A DNA stretch of 9,510 nucleotides from SG8-41 sp035649495 (GCA_035649495.1 DASRJL010000209.1:1-9510), one strand, 5' to 3'. Shown: positions 1 to 6,799, counted from the stretch's first letter. Numbers and translations are program-made. Notes: a model not told the origin generated them from the letters alone.

Positions 1-90
1 GCAACCGGGAACGAGTTCCGCAAGCTGATCCACGACGAGGTGCAGAAGTGGACCGGCGTCGCGAAAGACGCGGGGATCAAGGTACAGTGA
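1..90 (+). CDS. Bug/TctC-family tripartite tricarboxylate transporter substrate-binding protein, C-terminal fragment (5' end outside window)
   Basis: Reading from base 1 gives 29 residues and a TGA stop at 88-90. The fragment contains NEFRKLIHDEVQKW followed by an AKDAGIKVQ end. This matches the usual C-terminus of Bug/TctC periplasmic receptors, where a helix with (E)F..(I)..E...W is followed by ..AGIK. and the end of the protein. Such receptors bind small carboxylates or other organic anions in the periplasm, and in Burkholderiales they are often encoded without a TctAB membrane partner. Only the tail is visible, so ligand and partner cannot be inferred. The gene converges with a second Bug gene on the opposite strand. 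Confidence 0.75.
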   Translation, partial: ATGNEFRKLIHDEVQKWTGVAKDAGIKVQ

Positions 91-92
91 CC

Positions 93-209
93 CGTCAAGC
101 GTCAGGCGTGAAGCGTCAGGCGCGCGAGAACCATGAAGGCCCTGGCACGCATGACCCATGACCCATGATGGCTTCCAGCACGCTTGACCCCTTACCCCTG
201 ACCCTGACG
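93..209. repeat. Intergenic tandem/inverted repeat spacer between two convergent receptor genes
   Basis: A 12-bp word, AAGCGTCAGGCG, occurs at 97-108 and 111-122 with a 14-bp period. GTCAAGCGT (94-102) has a perfect reverse complement, ACGCTTGAC, at 180-188. Between them ATGACCC repeats at 151-157 and 158-164, followed by ATGATGG. At 187-209 there are GACCC/CCTGACC/CCTGACG variants complementary in style to the left arm. The spacer could fold back and act as a bidirectional terminator between the two convergent stop codons, but there is no clear U-tract. I see no gene in it. Confidence 0.6.
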
Positions 210-1220
210 TTAGTTGGGCTGGATTCCCGATACGCGGATTGCTTCCGCCAACGACTTGCAGTCGCGCTGCACCACGGCCGCGAACTCGTCCCCCGTAGTC
301 GCCATGGGCTCCGCGCCGAGCTTGGTCATCGCGGCGTCGGTGGCGGGGTCCTTCATGGCCTTGACCAGCGTGTCGTAAAGCTTGCGCTGGATCGGCTTCG
401 GCGTCTTGACGGGCGCCATCAAGCCGGCCCAGCCGGAGGAGAGATAGCCCGGCACGCCGGCCTCCATGATGGTCGGGAGCTCGGGCGCAATCGGGGAACG
501 CTTCTCGCTTGCTATGGCCAGCGCGCGCAGCCTGCCGGCCTGCACGTGTCCCATGACCGACGGTGCGGGTACGATCGTGACCTGCGATTCGCCGGCGATC
601 ACCGCGCCCAGCGATGCCCCGGCGCCCTTGTACGGCACGTGCAGCGCCTCGATGCCGGCCATGTGCGTGAAGAGCACGCCGGCGAGATGGCTCTGAAAGC
701 CGCTCCCGGCGTTCGCCCAGTTGAGCTTCCCCGGGTTGGCCTTCGCGTACGCGACAAGTTCGCGCACTGACTTGAACGGCACCTTGGGATGAACTGCAAG
801 GATGTTCTGCGTCACGGCGAACATCGAGATCGCGGTGAAATCGCGGTCCCGATCGTACGTGACGTGCTTCCTGTAGAGCTGGGGCCCTATGCATTGCGAA
901 GCGCTCGCCGCGCCGAGCAGCGTGTAACCGTCCGGCGCTGCGTGCGCGACGATGGCGCCCCCGATCGTGCCGCCGGCCCCCGTGCGGTTGTCGATGACGA
1001 GCTGCTCGCCCAGAAGCTCGCCCATCTTCGTCGCCACCACGCGGCTCATCGCGTCGATCGACGAGCCCGGCGCCTGCGCGACGACGAGGCGCACCGGGCG
1101 CGTCGGGTAGGCGTCCTGCGATGCGGCTGCGGCAGCGCCGGCGATCGATGCGGCGGCAAGCGCCGCGGAAACCGTCAGCAGGACCGGCGCGGGCGATCGC
1201 CCGTTTGCGTGCTGTTCCAT
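210..1220 (-). CDS. Bug/TctC-family tripartite tricarboxylate transporter substrate-binding protein
   Basis: This complete 336-residue protein is of normal length for Bug receptors. The N-terminus has a signal peptide: a weakly charged n-region with Arg9, a hydrophobic stretch at about 11-32, and an Ala-rich cleavage region before SQDAYP. The mature start YPTRPVRLVV, the DNRTGAGGTIG motif at 77-87, PDGYTLL at 96-102 and HVPYKG at 194-199 are the family signature segments of the two-domain Venus-flytrap fold. The C-terminus is atypical, ending RDCKSLAEAIRVSGIQPN where relatives usually have a Trp in the last helix. A GAGGAG ribosome site lies just upstream of the ATG (bases 1223-1230 on +). 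No TctA/TctB genes are nearby, so it is probably an orphan receptor, and the ligand cannot be predicted. It may be cotranscribed with the reductase gene upstream (134-bp gap), although a hairpin lies between them. Confidence 0.9.
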   Translation of the reverse strand: MEQHANGRSPAPVLLTVSAALAAASIAGAAAAASQDAYPTRPVRLVVAQAPGSSIDAMSRVVATKMGELLGEQLVIDNRTGAGGTIGGAIVAHAAPDGYTLLGAASASQCIGPQLYRKHVTYDRDRDFTAISMFAVTQNILAVHPKVPFKSVRELVAYAKANPGKLNWANAGSGFQSHLAGVLFTHMAGIEALHVPYKGAGASLGAVIAGESQVTIVPAPSVMGHVQAGRLRALAIASEKRSPIAPELPTIMEAGVPGYLSSGWAGLMAPVKTPKPIQRKLYDTLVKAMKDPATDAAMTKLGAEPMATTGDEFAAVVQRDCKSLAEAIRVSGIQPN

Positions 1221-1273
1221 GTCTCCTCCTCGTTATGTGACCGTCCCCGGCTCGTTGGCCGGGTTTGCTGCTG

Positions 1274-1302
1274 CCAGAACCTATTTCATAAACAGGTTCT
1301 GG
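1274..1302. repeat. 29-nt palindromic hairpin element
   Basis: CCAGAACCT (1274-1282) is the exact reverse complement of AGGTTCTGG (1294-1302). Inside it, TTT (1284-1286) faces AAA (1290-1292) around a CAT loop, with a single A/C mismatch. The result is a 13-position stem with one mismatch and a 3-nt loop. It lies in the spacer between two - strand genes. There is no following T-run on either strand, so a canonical intrinsic terminator is not supported. An attenuator, an RNA-processing hairpin or a mobile palindromic repeat remain possible. A related 17-nt half-copy lies at 6803-6819. Confidence 0.7.
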
Positions 1303-1354
1303 ATTGTCAGGGATACGACAGCACCAGCGCAATCCAGTTCATCACCAGCGGCAA

Positions 1355-2371
1355 TCACTGCTTCTTGAGCAGCTCGAAGTTCGAGGGGTCCATCTTCAGC
1401 TCGCCCTTGTTGATCTTCCGGTCGATATCCACCACGGCGTCGTTGAAGGGCGTGGGGATGCCCAGCTCCTTTCCCTTGCGCGCCACGACGCCGCTGATGA
1501 ACTCCATCTCGCTGCGGCGGCCCTTGATGTGGTCGTGGATGGGGGCGGTGCGCCCGCGGCTCACGTGGCCCAGCAGGGTCTTCATCGCCGTCACGAGATT
1601 CTCGTCGCTGGAGCCCGCGAACTCGTCCGCGCGCAGGCCGAAGATCGGCTCGGTGCGGTAGCCGAGCGCGGCGCCCACCGCGAGCGATTCGCGCCCGAGC
1701 TGCACGGAGATATCGAACATGCCGGGCACGGCGGCCGCGTCCGAGTTGCCCAGCCCCAGCAACCCGAACGGCCCCATTGTCATCGTGTTGGCGATCAGCT
1801 TGGTCCACTTCGCGCCGTAGATGTTGCTGGTGACGTCGCAGCGCCCGACCTTTCCGAGGAGCTCCGCAATTTCCCGCGCGCGCGGGGTGTAGAACCCGTC
1901 CAGCTCACCCACCGCGAACCACGTGGTCTTGTGCGTGGTGTTGCGCTTGACGAGGCCCGGCGTGAAGATTTCCGCCGACAGCTCCATGGCGCAGCCCACG
2001 ACGCGCTCGCGCCCGAGGATGGAAGCGAGCGTGTCGTCGTTCATGCCGTTCTGCGTGCCGACCAGCACGCCCTCCGGCTTGAGGTAGGGCCTGATGAATT
2101 CGGCAAGCCAGCGGTCGTCGTTCGATTTCACCGCGAGAAATACGATGTCGAACTCGAGGTTGGCGGAGGCGAGGTCGCACAGGTGCAGCGCCCGGATCGG
2201 GGTCTTCACTTCCCCGTCGGGCATCGTTATGCAGAGACCGTTCGCCTTCAGCGCCTCGACCTGCGCGGGCCACTGGTCTATGACCGTCGGGTCGTAGCCC
2301 GCCTTCGTGAGGTCCGCGCTGATGCTGCTGCCGATCGCGCCGCAGCCCAATACCGCAATCTTCCTGCTCAT
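1355..2371 (-). CDS. Ketopantoate reductase (ApbA/PanE) family NAD(P)-dependent oxidoreductase
   Basis: This 338-residue protein has an N-terminal Rossmann domain beginning KIAVLGCGAIG, with GCGAIG at residues 9-14. It then has FLAVKS near 78-83 and QNGMN at 107-111, which are cofactor and substrate contact segments of the family. The C-terminal helical domain carries WTKLIANT with Lys191, which I align with the catalytic Lys of PanE. GRRSEMEFISG contains Glu288, aligned with the PanE active-site Glu. The core catalytic set therefore appears intact. Family members reduce 2-ketopantoate to pantoate with NADPH, but many paralogues of this length act on other 2-oxo acids, so I give no gene symbol. 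An AGGAGA site (2380-2385 on +) is 8 nt before the ATG. The gene is divergent from hppD and precedes the Bug receptor gene, so a role linked to uptake of a small acid is possible but unproven. Confidence 0.85.
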   Translation of the reverse strand: MSRKIAVLGCGAIGSSISADLTKAGYDPTVIDQWPAQVEALKANGLCITMPDGEVKTPIRALHLCDLASANLEFDIVFLAVKSNDDRWLAEFIRPYLKPEGVLVGTQNGMNDDTLASILGRERVVGCAMELSAEIFTPGLVKRNTTHKTTWFAVGELDGFYTPRAREIAELLGKVGRCDVTSNIYGAKWTKLIANTMTMGPFGLLGLGNSDAAAVPGMFDISVQLGRESLAVGAALGYRTEPIFGLRADEFAGSSDENLVTAMKTLLGHVSRGRTAPIHDHIKGRRSEMEFISGVVARKGKELGIPTPFNDAVVDIDRKINKGELKMDPSNFELLKKQ

Positions 2372-2412
2372 TCTTTTGCTCTCCTATGGGATGGCTTCGG
2401 TGGCTTGTGCAT

Positions 2413-2441
2413 TTGAACGGGCGTGCAAAGTATGTCATACA
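2413..2441 (+). promoter_or_regulatory. Candidate sigma70-type promoter for the hppD-phhA cluster, with an overlapping palindrome
   Basis: TTGAAC (2413-2418) is followed after 17 bp by CATACA (2436-2441), a moderate match to -35/-10 elements. The perfect palindrome GTATG-T-CATAC (2430-2440) overlaps the -10 position. It has the size and shape of a dimeric repressor operator; GntR-type regulators bind sites of this general shape. The site sits in the divergent spacer between the reductase gene and hppD. This is inferred from sequence only, and no regulator gene is visible in the window. Confidence 0.35.
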
Positions 2442-2503
2442 CTCCCCAAGGCCGCCGGCACGGCGGCGGCGAAACTGTGAGCGCGGGCGATGGTCGAACC
2501 GGT

Positions 2504-3607
2504 ATGAAGTTCACCCCTTGGGACAATCCCATGGGCACCGACGGGTTCGAGTTCATCGAATACGCGGCGCCCGACCCCGCCGTCATGGCCGCGGTGTTCG
2601 AGCGCATGGGGTTCACGGCCATCGCGCGCCATCGCCACAAGAATGTCACGCTCTTCCGCCAGGGCGAGATCAACTTCATCCTGAACGCCGAGTCCGACTC
2701 GTTCGCCCAGCGTTTCGCGCGCCTGCACGGTCCGAGCGTATGCGCGATCGCCTTCCGCGTGCAGGACGCGGCGAGGGCGTACCAGCGCGCGACGGGCCTG
2801 GGGGCGTGGGGCTTTGCCAACCAGGCCGGACCGGGCGAGCTGAACATCCCCGCGATCAAGGGAGTCGGCGACTCGCTGATCTACCTCGTCGACCGCTGGC
2901 GCGGCAAGAACGGCGCGAAGCAAGGCGACATCGGCAACATCGGCTTCTACGACGTCGACTTCGAGCCGCTGCCGGGCGCCACGCTGGATCCGCCCGGGCA
3001 CGGCCTCGTGTACATCGACCATCTCACGCACAACGTCCACCGCGGCCGCATGAAGGAGTGGGCGGGCTTCTACGAGCGGGTGTTCAACTTCCGGGAGATC
3101 CGCTACTTCGACATCGAGGGGCAGGTCACCGGCGTGAGGAGCAGGGCGCTCACCAGCGCGTGCGGCAAGATCCGCATCCCGATCAACGAGGAAGGCAACG
3201 AGAAGCCGGGCCAGATCACCGAGTACCTGGACAGCTATCGCGGCGAGGGGATCCAGCACATCGCCCTCGGTGCGAAGGATCTCTTCAAGACGGTTGACGC
3301 GTTGAACGCAAGCGGCGTGAAGCTCCTCGATACGATCGACACCTACTACGAGCTCGTGGACAAGCGCGTCCCCGGACACGGAGAGAACGTCGCGGAGTTG
3401 AGGAAGCGCAGGATCCTGATCGACGGCAAGGCGGGAGAGGTGCTGCTGCAGATCTTCAGCGAGAACCAGCTCGGGCCGATCTTCTTCGAGTTCATCCAGA
3501 GGAAAGGCGACGAGGGCTTCGGCGAGGGCAATTTCAAGGCGCTGTTCGAGTCGATCGAGCTCGACCAGATGCGCCGCGGCGTGCTCGCCGCGCCGAAGAC
3601 GTCCTGA
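2504..3607 (+). CDS. hppD: 4-hydroxyphenylpyruvate dioxygenase
   Basis: Non-heme Fe(II) dioxygenase that converts 4-hydroxyphenylpyruvate to homogentisate in tyrosine degradation. From the ATG at 2504 the protein has 367 residues, a normal bacterial length. It begins MKFTPWDNPMGTDGFEFIEY, as family members do. Two vicinal-oxygen-chelate halves are visible. The C-terminal half carries the iron ligands His173 (YIDHLTHNV), His252 (GIQHIAL) and Glu329 (FFEFIQRKG). The conserved tail NFKALFESIE is typical of HPPD rather than hydroxymandelate synthase. The frame stays open upstream, with possible starts at GTG 2477, ATG 2432 and GTG 2423. None has a convincing ribosome site, so I chose the start by family length and N-terminal match. 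The gene is followed after only 8 nt by phhA, indicating one transcript. Confidence 0.95.
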   Translation: MKFTPWDNPMGTDGFEFIEYAAPDPAVMAAVFERMGFTAIARHRHKNVTLFRQGEINFILNAESDSFAQRFARLHGPSVCAIAFRVQDAARAYQRATGLGAWGFANQAGPGELNIPAIKGVGDSLIYLVDRWRGKNGAKQGDIGNIGFYDVDFEPLPGATLDPPGHGLVYIDHLTHNVHRGRMKEWAGFYERVFNFREIRYFDIEGQVTGVRSRALTSACGKIRIPINEEGNEKPGQITEYLDSYRGEGIQHIALGAKDLFKTVDALNASGVKLLDTIDTYYELVDKRVPGHGENVAELRKRRILIDGKAGEVLLQIFSENQLGPIFFEFIQRKGDEGFGEGNFKALFESIELDQMRRGVLAAPKTS

Positions 3608-3615
3608 GGCCGGCC

Positions 3616-4470
3616 GTGAAGCACGGCGTAGCGGCAGGCATCCGCCCCGAGCGTCCGGACTGGACGATAGCCCAGGCCTGGGAGCGCTACAGCGCTGCCG
3701 AGCACGCGGTCTGGAGGGCGCTCTTCGCGCGCCAGACGAAGCTCCTGCCGGGCCGCGCCTGCGACGAGTTCGTGGAGGGGATGCGGAGCCTGCCGATCGG
3801 GCCGGACGAGATCCCGGATTTCCGCAGGCTCTCCGACGTGCTGGGCCGGCGGACCGGCTGGCAGGTGGTGGCCGTGCCCGGACTCGTGCCCGACGAGGTG
3901 TTCTTCGAGCATCTTGCCAACCGGCGCTTCCCGGCGGGCCAGTTCATCCGTGACGCGGGCCGCCTCGACTACATCGAGGAGCCCGACGTTTTCCACGACG
4001 TCTTCGGCCATGTGCCGATGCTGGTGAACCCCGTGATCGCCGACTACCTCCAGGCCTACGGCGTCGGCGGCCTGCGCGCGCAGAAGATGGGCGTGCTGCT
4101 CAATCTCGCCCGCGTGTACTGGTACACGGTGGAGTTCGGGCTCGTGGAGCAGCACGGTGGGGTGCGCCTCTACGGCTCCGGCATCGCCTCGTCCTATACC
4201 GAGACCGTGTTCGCGCTCGAAGACGGATCGCCCAATCGCATCCGCTTCGACCTGGAACGGGTCATGCGCACGCGCTATCGCATCGACGATTTTCAGGAGA
4301 CCTATTTCGTGCTCGGCAATTTCGACGAGCTGCTCGAGCTCGCGCGCATCGATTTCGCCCCCATCTACCAGCGCGTCAGAGAGAATACCGAGCTCGAGCC
4401 CGGCGAGACGCTTCCGGGTGACCGCTTCGTGAGCCGCGGGACAGGCGTGTATCACTCGAAGCGCAGGTAG
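3616..4470 (+). CDS. phhA: Phenylalanine 4-hydroxylase
   Basis: Tetrahydropterin-dependent monooxygenase that hydroxylates phenylalanine to tyrosine, feeding the homogentisate pathway encoded around it. The 284-residue protein is the catalytic domain alone, as is normal for bacterial enzymes, which lack the animal ACT regulatory domain. The iron facial triad is intact: His127 and His132 in DVFHDVFGHVPML, and Glu173 in YWYTVEFGL. These spacings equal those in the Chromobacterium enzyme as I recall it (H138, H143, E184). Translation starts at a GTG 8 nt after the hppD stop, with only a short AGG as a possible ribosome site, so translational coupling to hppD is likely. No carbinolamine dehydratase (phhB) follows; instead, after a repeat element, there is an SDR gene that may recycle the cofactor. 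Confidence 0.95.
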   Translation: MKHGVAAGIRPERPDWTIAQAWERYSAAEHAVWRALFARQTKLLPGRACDEFVEGMRSLPIGPDEIPDFRRLSDVLGRRTGWQVVAVPGLVPDEVFFEHLANRRFPAGQFIRDAGRLDYIEEPDVFHDVFGHVPMLVNPVIADYLQAYGVGGLRAQKMGVLLNLARVYWYTVEFGLVEQHGGVRLYGSGIASSYTETVFALEDGSPNRIRFDLERVMRTRYRIDDFQETYFVLGNFDELLELARIDFAPIYQRVRENTELEPGETLPGDRFVSRGTGVYHSKRR

Positions 4471-4481
4471 AGCGATAATCA

Positions 4482-4562
4482 GCCGCAGAGATCACAGAGA
4501 CCACAGAGGTTAATGCAGGTCAGCATCCTGGCTTTGTCTGTGACCTCTGTGTCCTCTGTGGC
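4482..4562. repeat. Inverted repeat element 1 (CACAGAG tandem-unit arms)
   Basis: Two 25-nt arms, 4482-4506 and 4538-4562, are reverse complements at 20 of 25 positions and are separated by 31 nt. Each arm is a 9-nt-period array of CACAGAG plus two variable bases. Four of the five mismatches fall in the two-base joints and the fifth is a G/A in the first unit. The element fills most of the 121-bp gap between phhA and the SDR gene, ending 17 nt before the SDR ribosome site. If transcribed it would form a long imperfect hairpin. Confidence 0.75.
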
Positions 4563-4578
4563 AAGAGAAGCTTACTTC

Positions 4579-4585
4579 AGGGGGA
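4579..4585 (+). promoter_or_regulatory. Strong ribosome binding site of the SDR gene
   Basis: AGGGGGA lies 6 nt before the ATG at 4592. It is by far the best Shine-Dalgarno sequence among the + strand genes of the cluster, whereas hppD, phhA and hmgA have weak or no recognisable ones. It fixes the SDR start and suggests that gene is translated independently rather than by coupling. Confidence 0.65.
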
Positions 4586-4591
4586 ACGACT

Positions 4592-5272
4592 ATGAACTTC
4601 GAGGGTAAGACGGTGATGGTGACGGGCGGCGCGGGCAACCTGGGCCAGGCGTTGGCGGAAGCATTTTCCGCATCGGGAGCGAACATGGTGCTGCTCGACG
4701 TGAAGAGCGGAGGGAACGAGAAAGGCCTTTTCATCCTGACCGACCTGCTCGACCAGAAGAGCGTCGACGCCGCGGCGGCGAAGGCGATCGAGCGGTTCGG
4801 GCGCATCGACGTCTTGTGCAACATCGCAGGCGGCTTCCGCATGGGAGCGCCGCTGCACGAGACTTCGGACGAGGACTGGAATTTCCTTTTCGATACGAAC
4901 GTCCGCACCGTGCTGCATACCGCCCGGGCTGTCGTGCCGCGCATGCTCGCCGCGGGCGGCGGCAAGATCATCAACGTCGGGGCCTTCGCCGCGCAGAAGG
5001 GCGCGGCGCAGATGGCCGCCTACACGGCGTCGAAGAGCGCGGTGATCCGCCTGACGGAGGCGATGGCGGCCGAGCTGCGCGGGAAAGGGATCAACGTGAA
5101 TTGCGTGCTGCCGACCGTCATCGACACGCCGCAGAACCGCTCGGCCATGCCGAAAGCGGACCCGAACAAGTGGGTCGCGCCGCAGAATCTTGCGCAAACC
5201 GTCGCCTTCCTCGCTTCGGACGATGCACGCGACATCCACGGCGCCGCCGTGCCGGTCACCGGCTTGAGCTGA
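4592..5272 (+). CDS. Short-chain dehydrogenase/reductase with dihydropteridine reductase-like features; candidate quinonoid dihydropterin reductase
   Basis: This 226-residue SDR has a Rossmann fold with TGGAGNLG at 11-18. Asp36 ends beta-2, which favours NAD(H) over NADP(H). The active-site pair is Tyr144/Lys148 (YTASK). The position that normally holds the catalytic Ser reads VGA (129-131), so the Ser is replaced by Ala. The usual NNAG is CNIAGGF (76-82). Near the C-terminus is DTPQNRSAMPKAD with Trp194. From memory, animal QDPR shows the same departures: AGGW, an AGA segment in place of the Ser, and LDTPMNRKSMPEAD with a following W. QDPR reduces quinonoid dihydropterin with NADH, the reaction needed after each PhhA turnover. 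Location between phhA and hmgA supports that role. This combination also occurs in broadly annotated bacterial SDRs, so the substrate remains inferred; a generic ketoreductase is the alternative. Confidence 0.8.
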   Translation: MNFEGKTVMVTGGAGNLGQALAEAFSASGANMVLLDVKSGGNEKGLFILTDLLDQKSVDAAAAKAIERFGRIDVLCNIAGGFRMGAPLHETSDEDWNFLFDTNVRTVLHTARAVVPRMLAAGGGKIINVGAFAAQKGAAQMAAYTASKSAVIRLTEAMAAELRGKGINVNCVLPTVIDTPQNRSAMPKADPNKWVAPQNLAQTVAFLASDDARDIHGAAVPVTGLS

Positions 5273-5299
5273 CGTTCACAGACAAGGTCAAGAACATTT

Positions 5300-5469
5300 G
5301 CCACAGAATCACACGGAAGTACACGGACAACATCAACAACACAGAACGAGATCGGATCTGCGCGAGTCAGAACGGACAATTCAGTTTCCCGGATGGCGTC
5401 TGCGGATATCGTCAACAACTGCGGACGACGCTGGAGAAATTTCCGTGTGTTTCCGTGTGTGTCCGTGGC
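5300..5469. repeat. Inverted repeat element 2 (CACACGGAA-type arms) with a 110-nt core
   Basis: The 30-nt arms 5300-5329 and 5440-5469 are reverse complements at 24 of 30 positions. Their units read CACACGGAA with variable joining bases and a period of about 10 nt. Both outer ends read GCCAC, as in the other two elements. The arms enclose about 110 nt that I do not recognise and that contain no convincing gene. The element occupies most of the 252-bp gap between the SDR gene and hmgA, leaving little room for a separate hmgA promoter (5470-5524). Mismatches concentrate in the joints between units, with two further ones, an A/G near the outer end and an A/C near the inner end. Confidence 0.7.
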
Positions 5470-5524
5470 TAAAATGCTTTTACCGGCGTTCAGCGGCGGT
5501 TGCATTTGACTTTCACATGAATTG

Positions 5525-6799
5525 ATGAAGCTCCAGTACCAAAGCGGATTCGGCAACACCTTCGCGAGCGAAGCCGAGAAAGGCGCGCTGCCCGTCGGGC
5601 AGAATTCTCCCCAGCGCGCGCCTCGAGGCCTTTACGAAGAGGTGATCTCCGGCACCGCGTTCACCGCGTCGCGTGCCGAGAATCTTTCTTCCCGGCTCTA
5701 CCGGCTGCGCCCGTCCGCGATGCACGCGCCGTACCGGCGCATGGGGAACGGCCTGCTGCGCTCCGGCCCGTTCGCCGAAGTTGAAACGCCGCCGAACCGC
5801 TTGCGCTGGGATCCGCTGCCCGTGAAGGACGGCGACTTCATCGACGGCCTCTTCACCGTGGCGGGTTCCGGCGATCCCGCGAGCCGGGCCGGACTGGCGG
5901 TACACGTGTATCGCGCCACGCGCTCGATGAAGAATCGCTACTTCTACGACGCCGACGGCGAACTGATGTTCGTGCCGCAGCAGGGAGCGCTAGTCATCTT
6001 TTCCGAGCTGGGGAAGCTCGAGGTCGCCCCCGGCGAGATCGCCGTCGTGCCGCACGGCCTGAAATTCCAGGTCGCCGTCGAGGGTCCGGTGCGCGGTTAC
6101 CTGTGCGAGAACTACGGGGCGCATTTCCGCCTTCCCGAGCTGGGGCCGATCGGCTCGCAGGGTCTCGCGCAGAAGCGGGACTTCCTGTACCCGGTCGCCG
6201 CCTGCGAGGAGAAGTCGGGACGGTGCGAGGTGGTGGCGAAGTTCCTCGGCAACCTGTGGGCGTGCCCGTCCGACCGCTCGCCGCTCGACGTCGTCGCCTG
6301 GCACGGCAACTACGCGCCGTACAAGTACCACCTGGCGCGCTTCATGGCGATCAACACGGTGAGCTTCGACCACCCCGACCCGTCGATCTTCACGGTCCTC
6401 ACCTCGCCTTCGGGGGCGCCGGGCGTCGCGAACTGCGACTTCGTGATCTTTCCGCCGCGCTGGCAGGTCGCCGAACACACCTTCCGCCCGCCCTGGTTTC
6501 ACCGCAACACGATGAGCGAGCTGATGGGGCTCGTCCACGGACAGTACGAGGGGAAGGCGGAGGGCTTCGCGCCGGGCGGGATCTCGATCCACAACTGCAT
6601 GAGCGCGCACGGACCGGATGTCGCCTCCTGGGAGAAAGCGGCGCGGCAGGAGTTGAAGCCGGACAAGCTGGAGGGAACGCTGGCGTTCATGTGGGAATCG
6701 CGCTACGTGTTCCGCCCCACGGCGGCGGCCCTGAAGGCGCCGCAACTGCAGAAGGCCTACGACAAGGTGTGGGACGGGTTCAAGAAGCGGCGAAAGTGA
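5525..6799 (+). CDS. hmgA: Homogentisate 1,2-dioxygenase
   Basis: Fe(II) ring-cleaving dioxygenase that converts homogentisate, the HppD product, to 4-maleylacetoacetate in the cytoplasm. From the ATG at 5525 it has 424 residues, near the usual length. The N-terminus YQSGFGNTFASEA with GALPVGQNSPQ is diagnostic. The iron ligands are His326 (PPWFHRN), Glu332 (MSELMG) and His362 (SAHGPD). The likely catalytic His283 sits in SFDHPDPSIFTVL. A TTG one codon earlier is an alternative start; the ATG is more usual, but neither has a clear ribosome site. No fumarylacetoacetase gene follows, unlike many hmgA loci; the next gene is convergent and unrelated. Confidence 0.96.
   Translation: MKLQYQSGFGNTFASEAEKGALPVGQNSPQRAPRGLYEEVISGTAFTASRAENLSSRLYRLRPSAMHAPYRRMGNGLLRSGPFAEVETPPNRLRWDPLPVKDGDFIDGLFTVAGSGDPASRAGLAVHVYRATRSMKNRYFYDADGELMFVPQQGALVIFSELGKLEVAPGEIAVVPHGLKFQVAVEGPVRGYLCENYGAHFRLPELGPIGSQGLAQKRDFLYPVAACEEKSGRCEVVAKFLGNLWACPSDRSPLDVVAWHGNYAPYKYHLARFMAINTVSFDHPDPSIFTVLTSPSGAPGVANCDFVIFPPRWQVAEHTFRPPWFHRNTMSELMGLVHGQYEGKAEGFAPGGISIHNCMSAHGPDVASWEKAARQELKPDKLEGTLAFMWESRYVFRPTAAALKAPQLQKAYDKVWDGFKKRRK

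Noticed and set aside
1355..2371. Assignment as panE proper
   Set aside because: The family is certain, but many paralogues have other substrates, and nothing here links the gene to pantothenate synthesis.
2435..4455. Long open frames on the - strand opposite hppD and phhA (314 and 369 residues)
   Set aside because: They lie antisense to two genes with intact catalytic residues, have compositions typical of GC-rich shadow frames (Arg, Ala, Val, His rich), and show no recognisable motifs.
4592..5272. 3-oxoacyl-ACP reductase (FabG)
   Set aside because: It lacks the catalytic Ser and NNAG motif expected of FabG, and its context is amino acid catabolism rather than fatty acid synthesis.
5517..5525. 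Two-codon ORF ATGAATTGA overlapping the hmgA start as a regulatory leader
   Set aside because: It has no ribosome site, and such short start-stop pairs arise often by chance.
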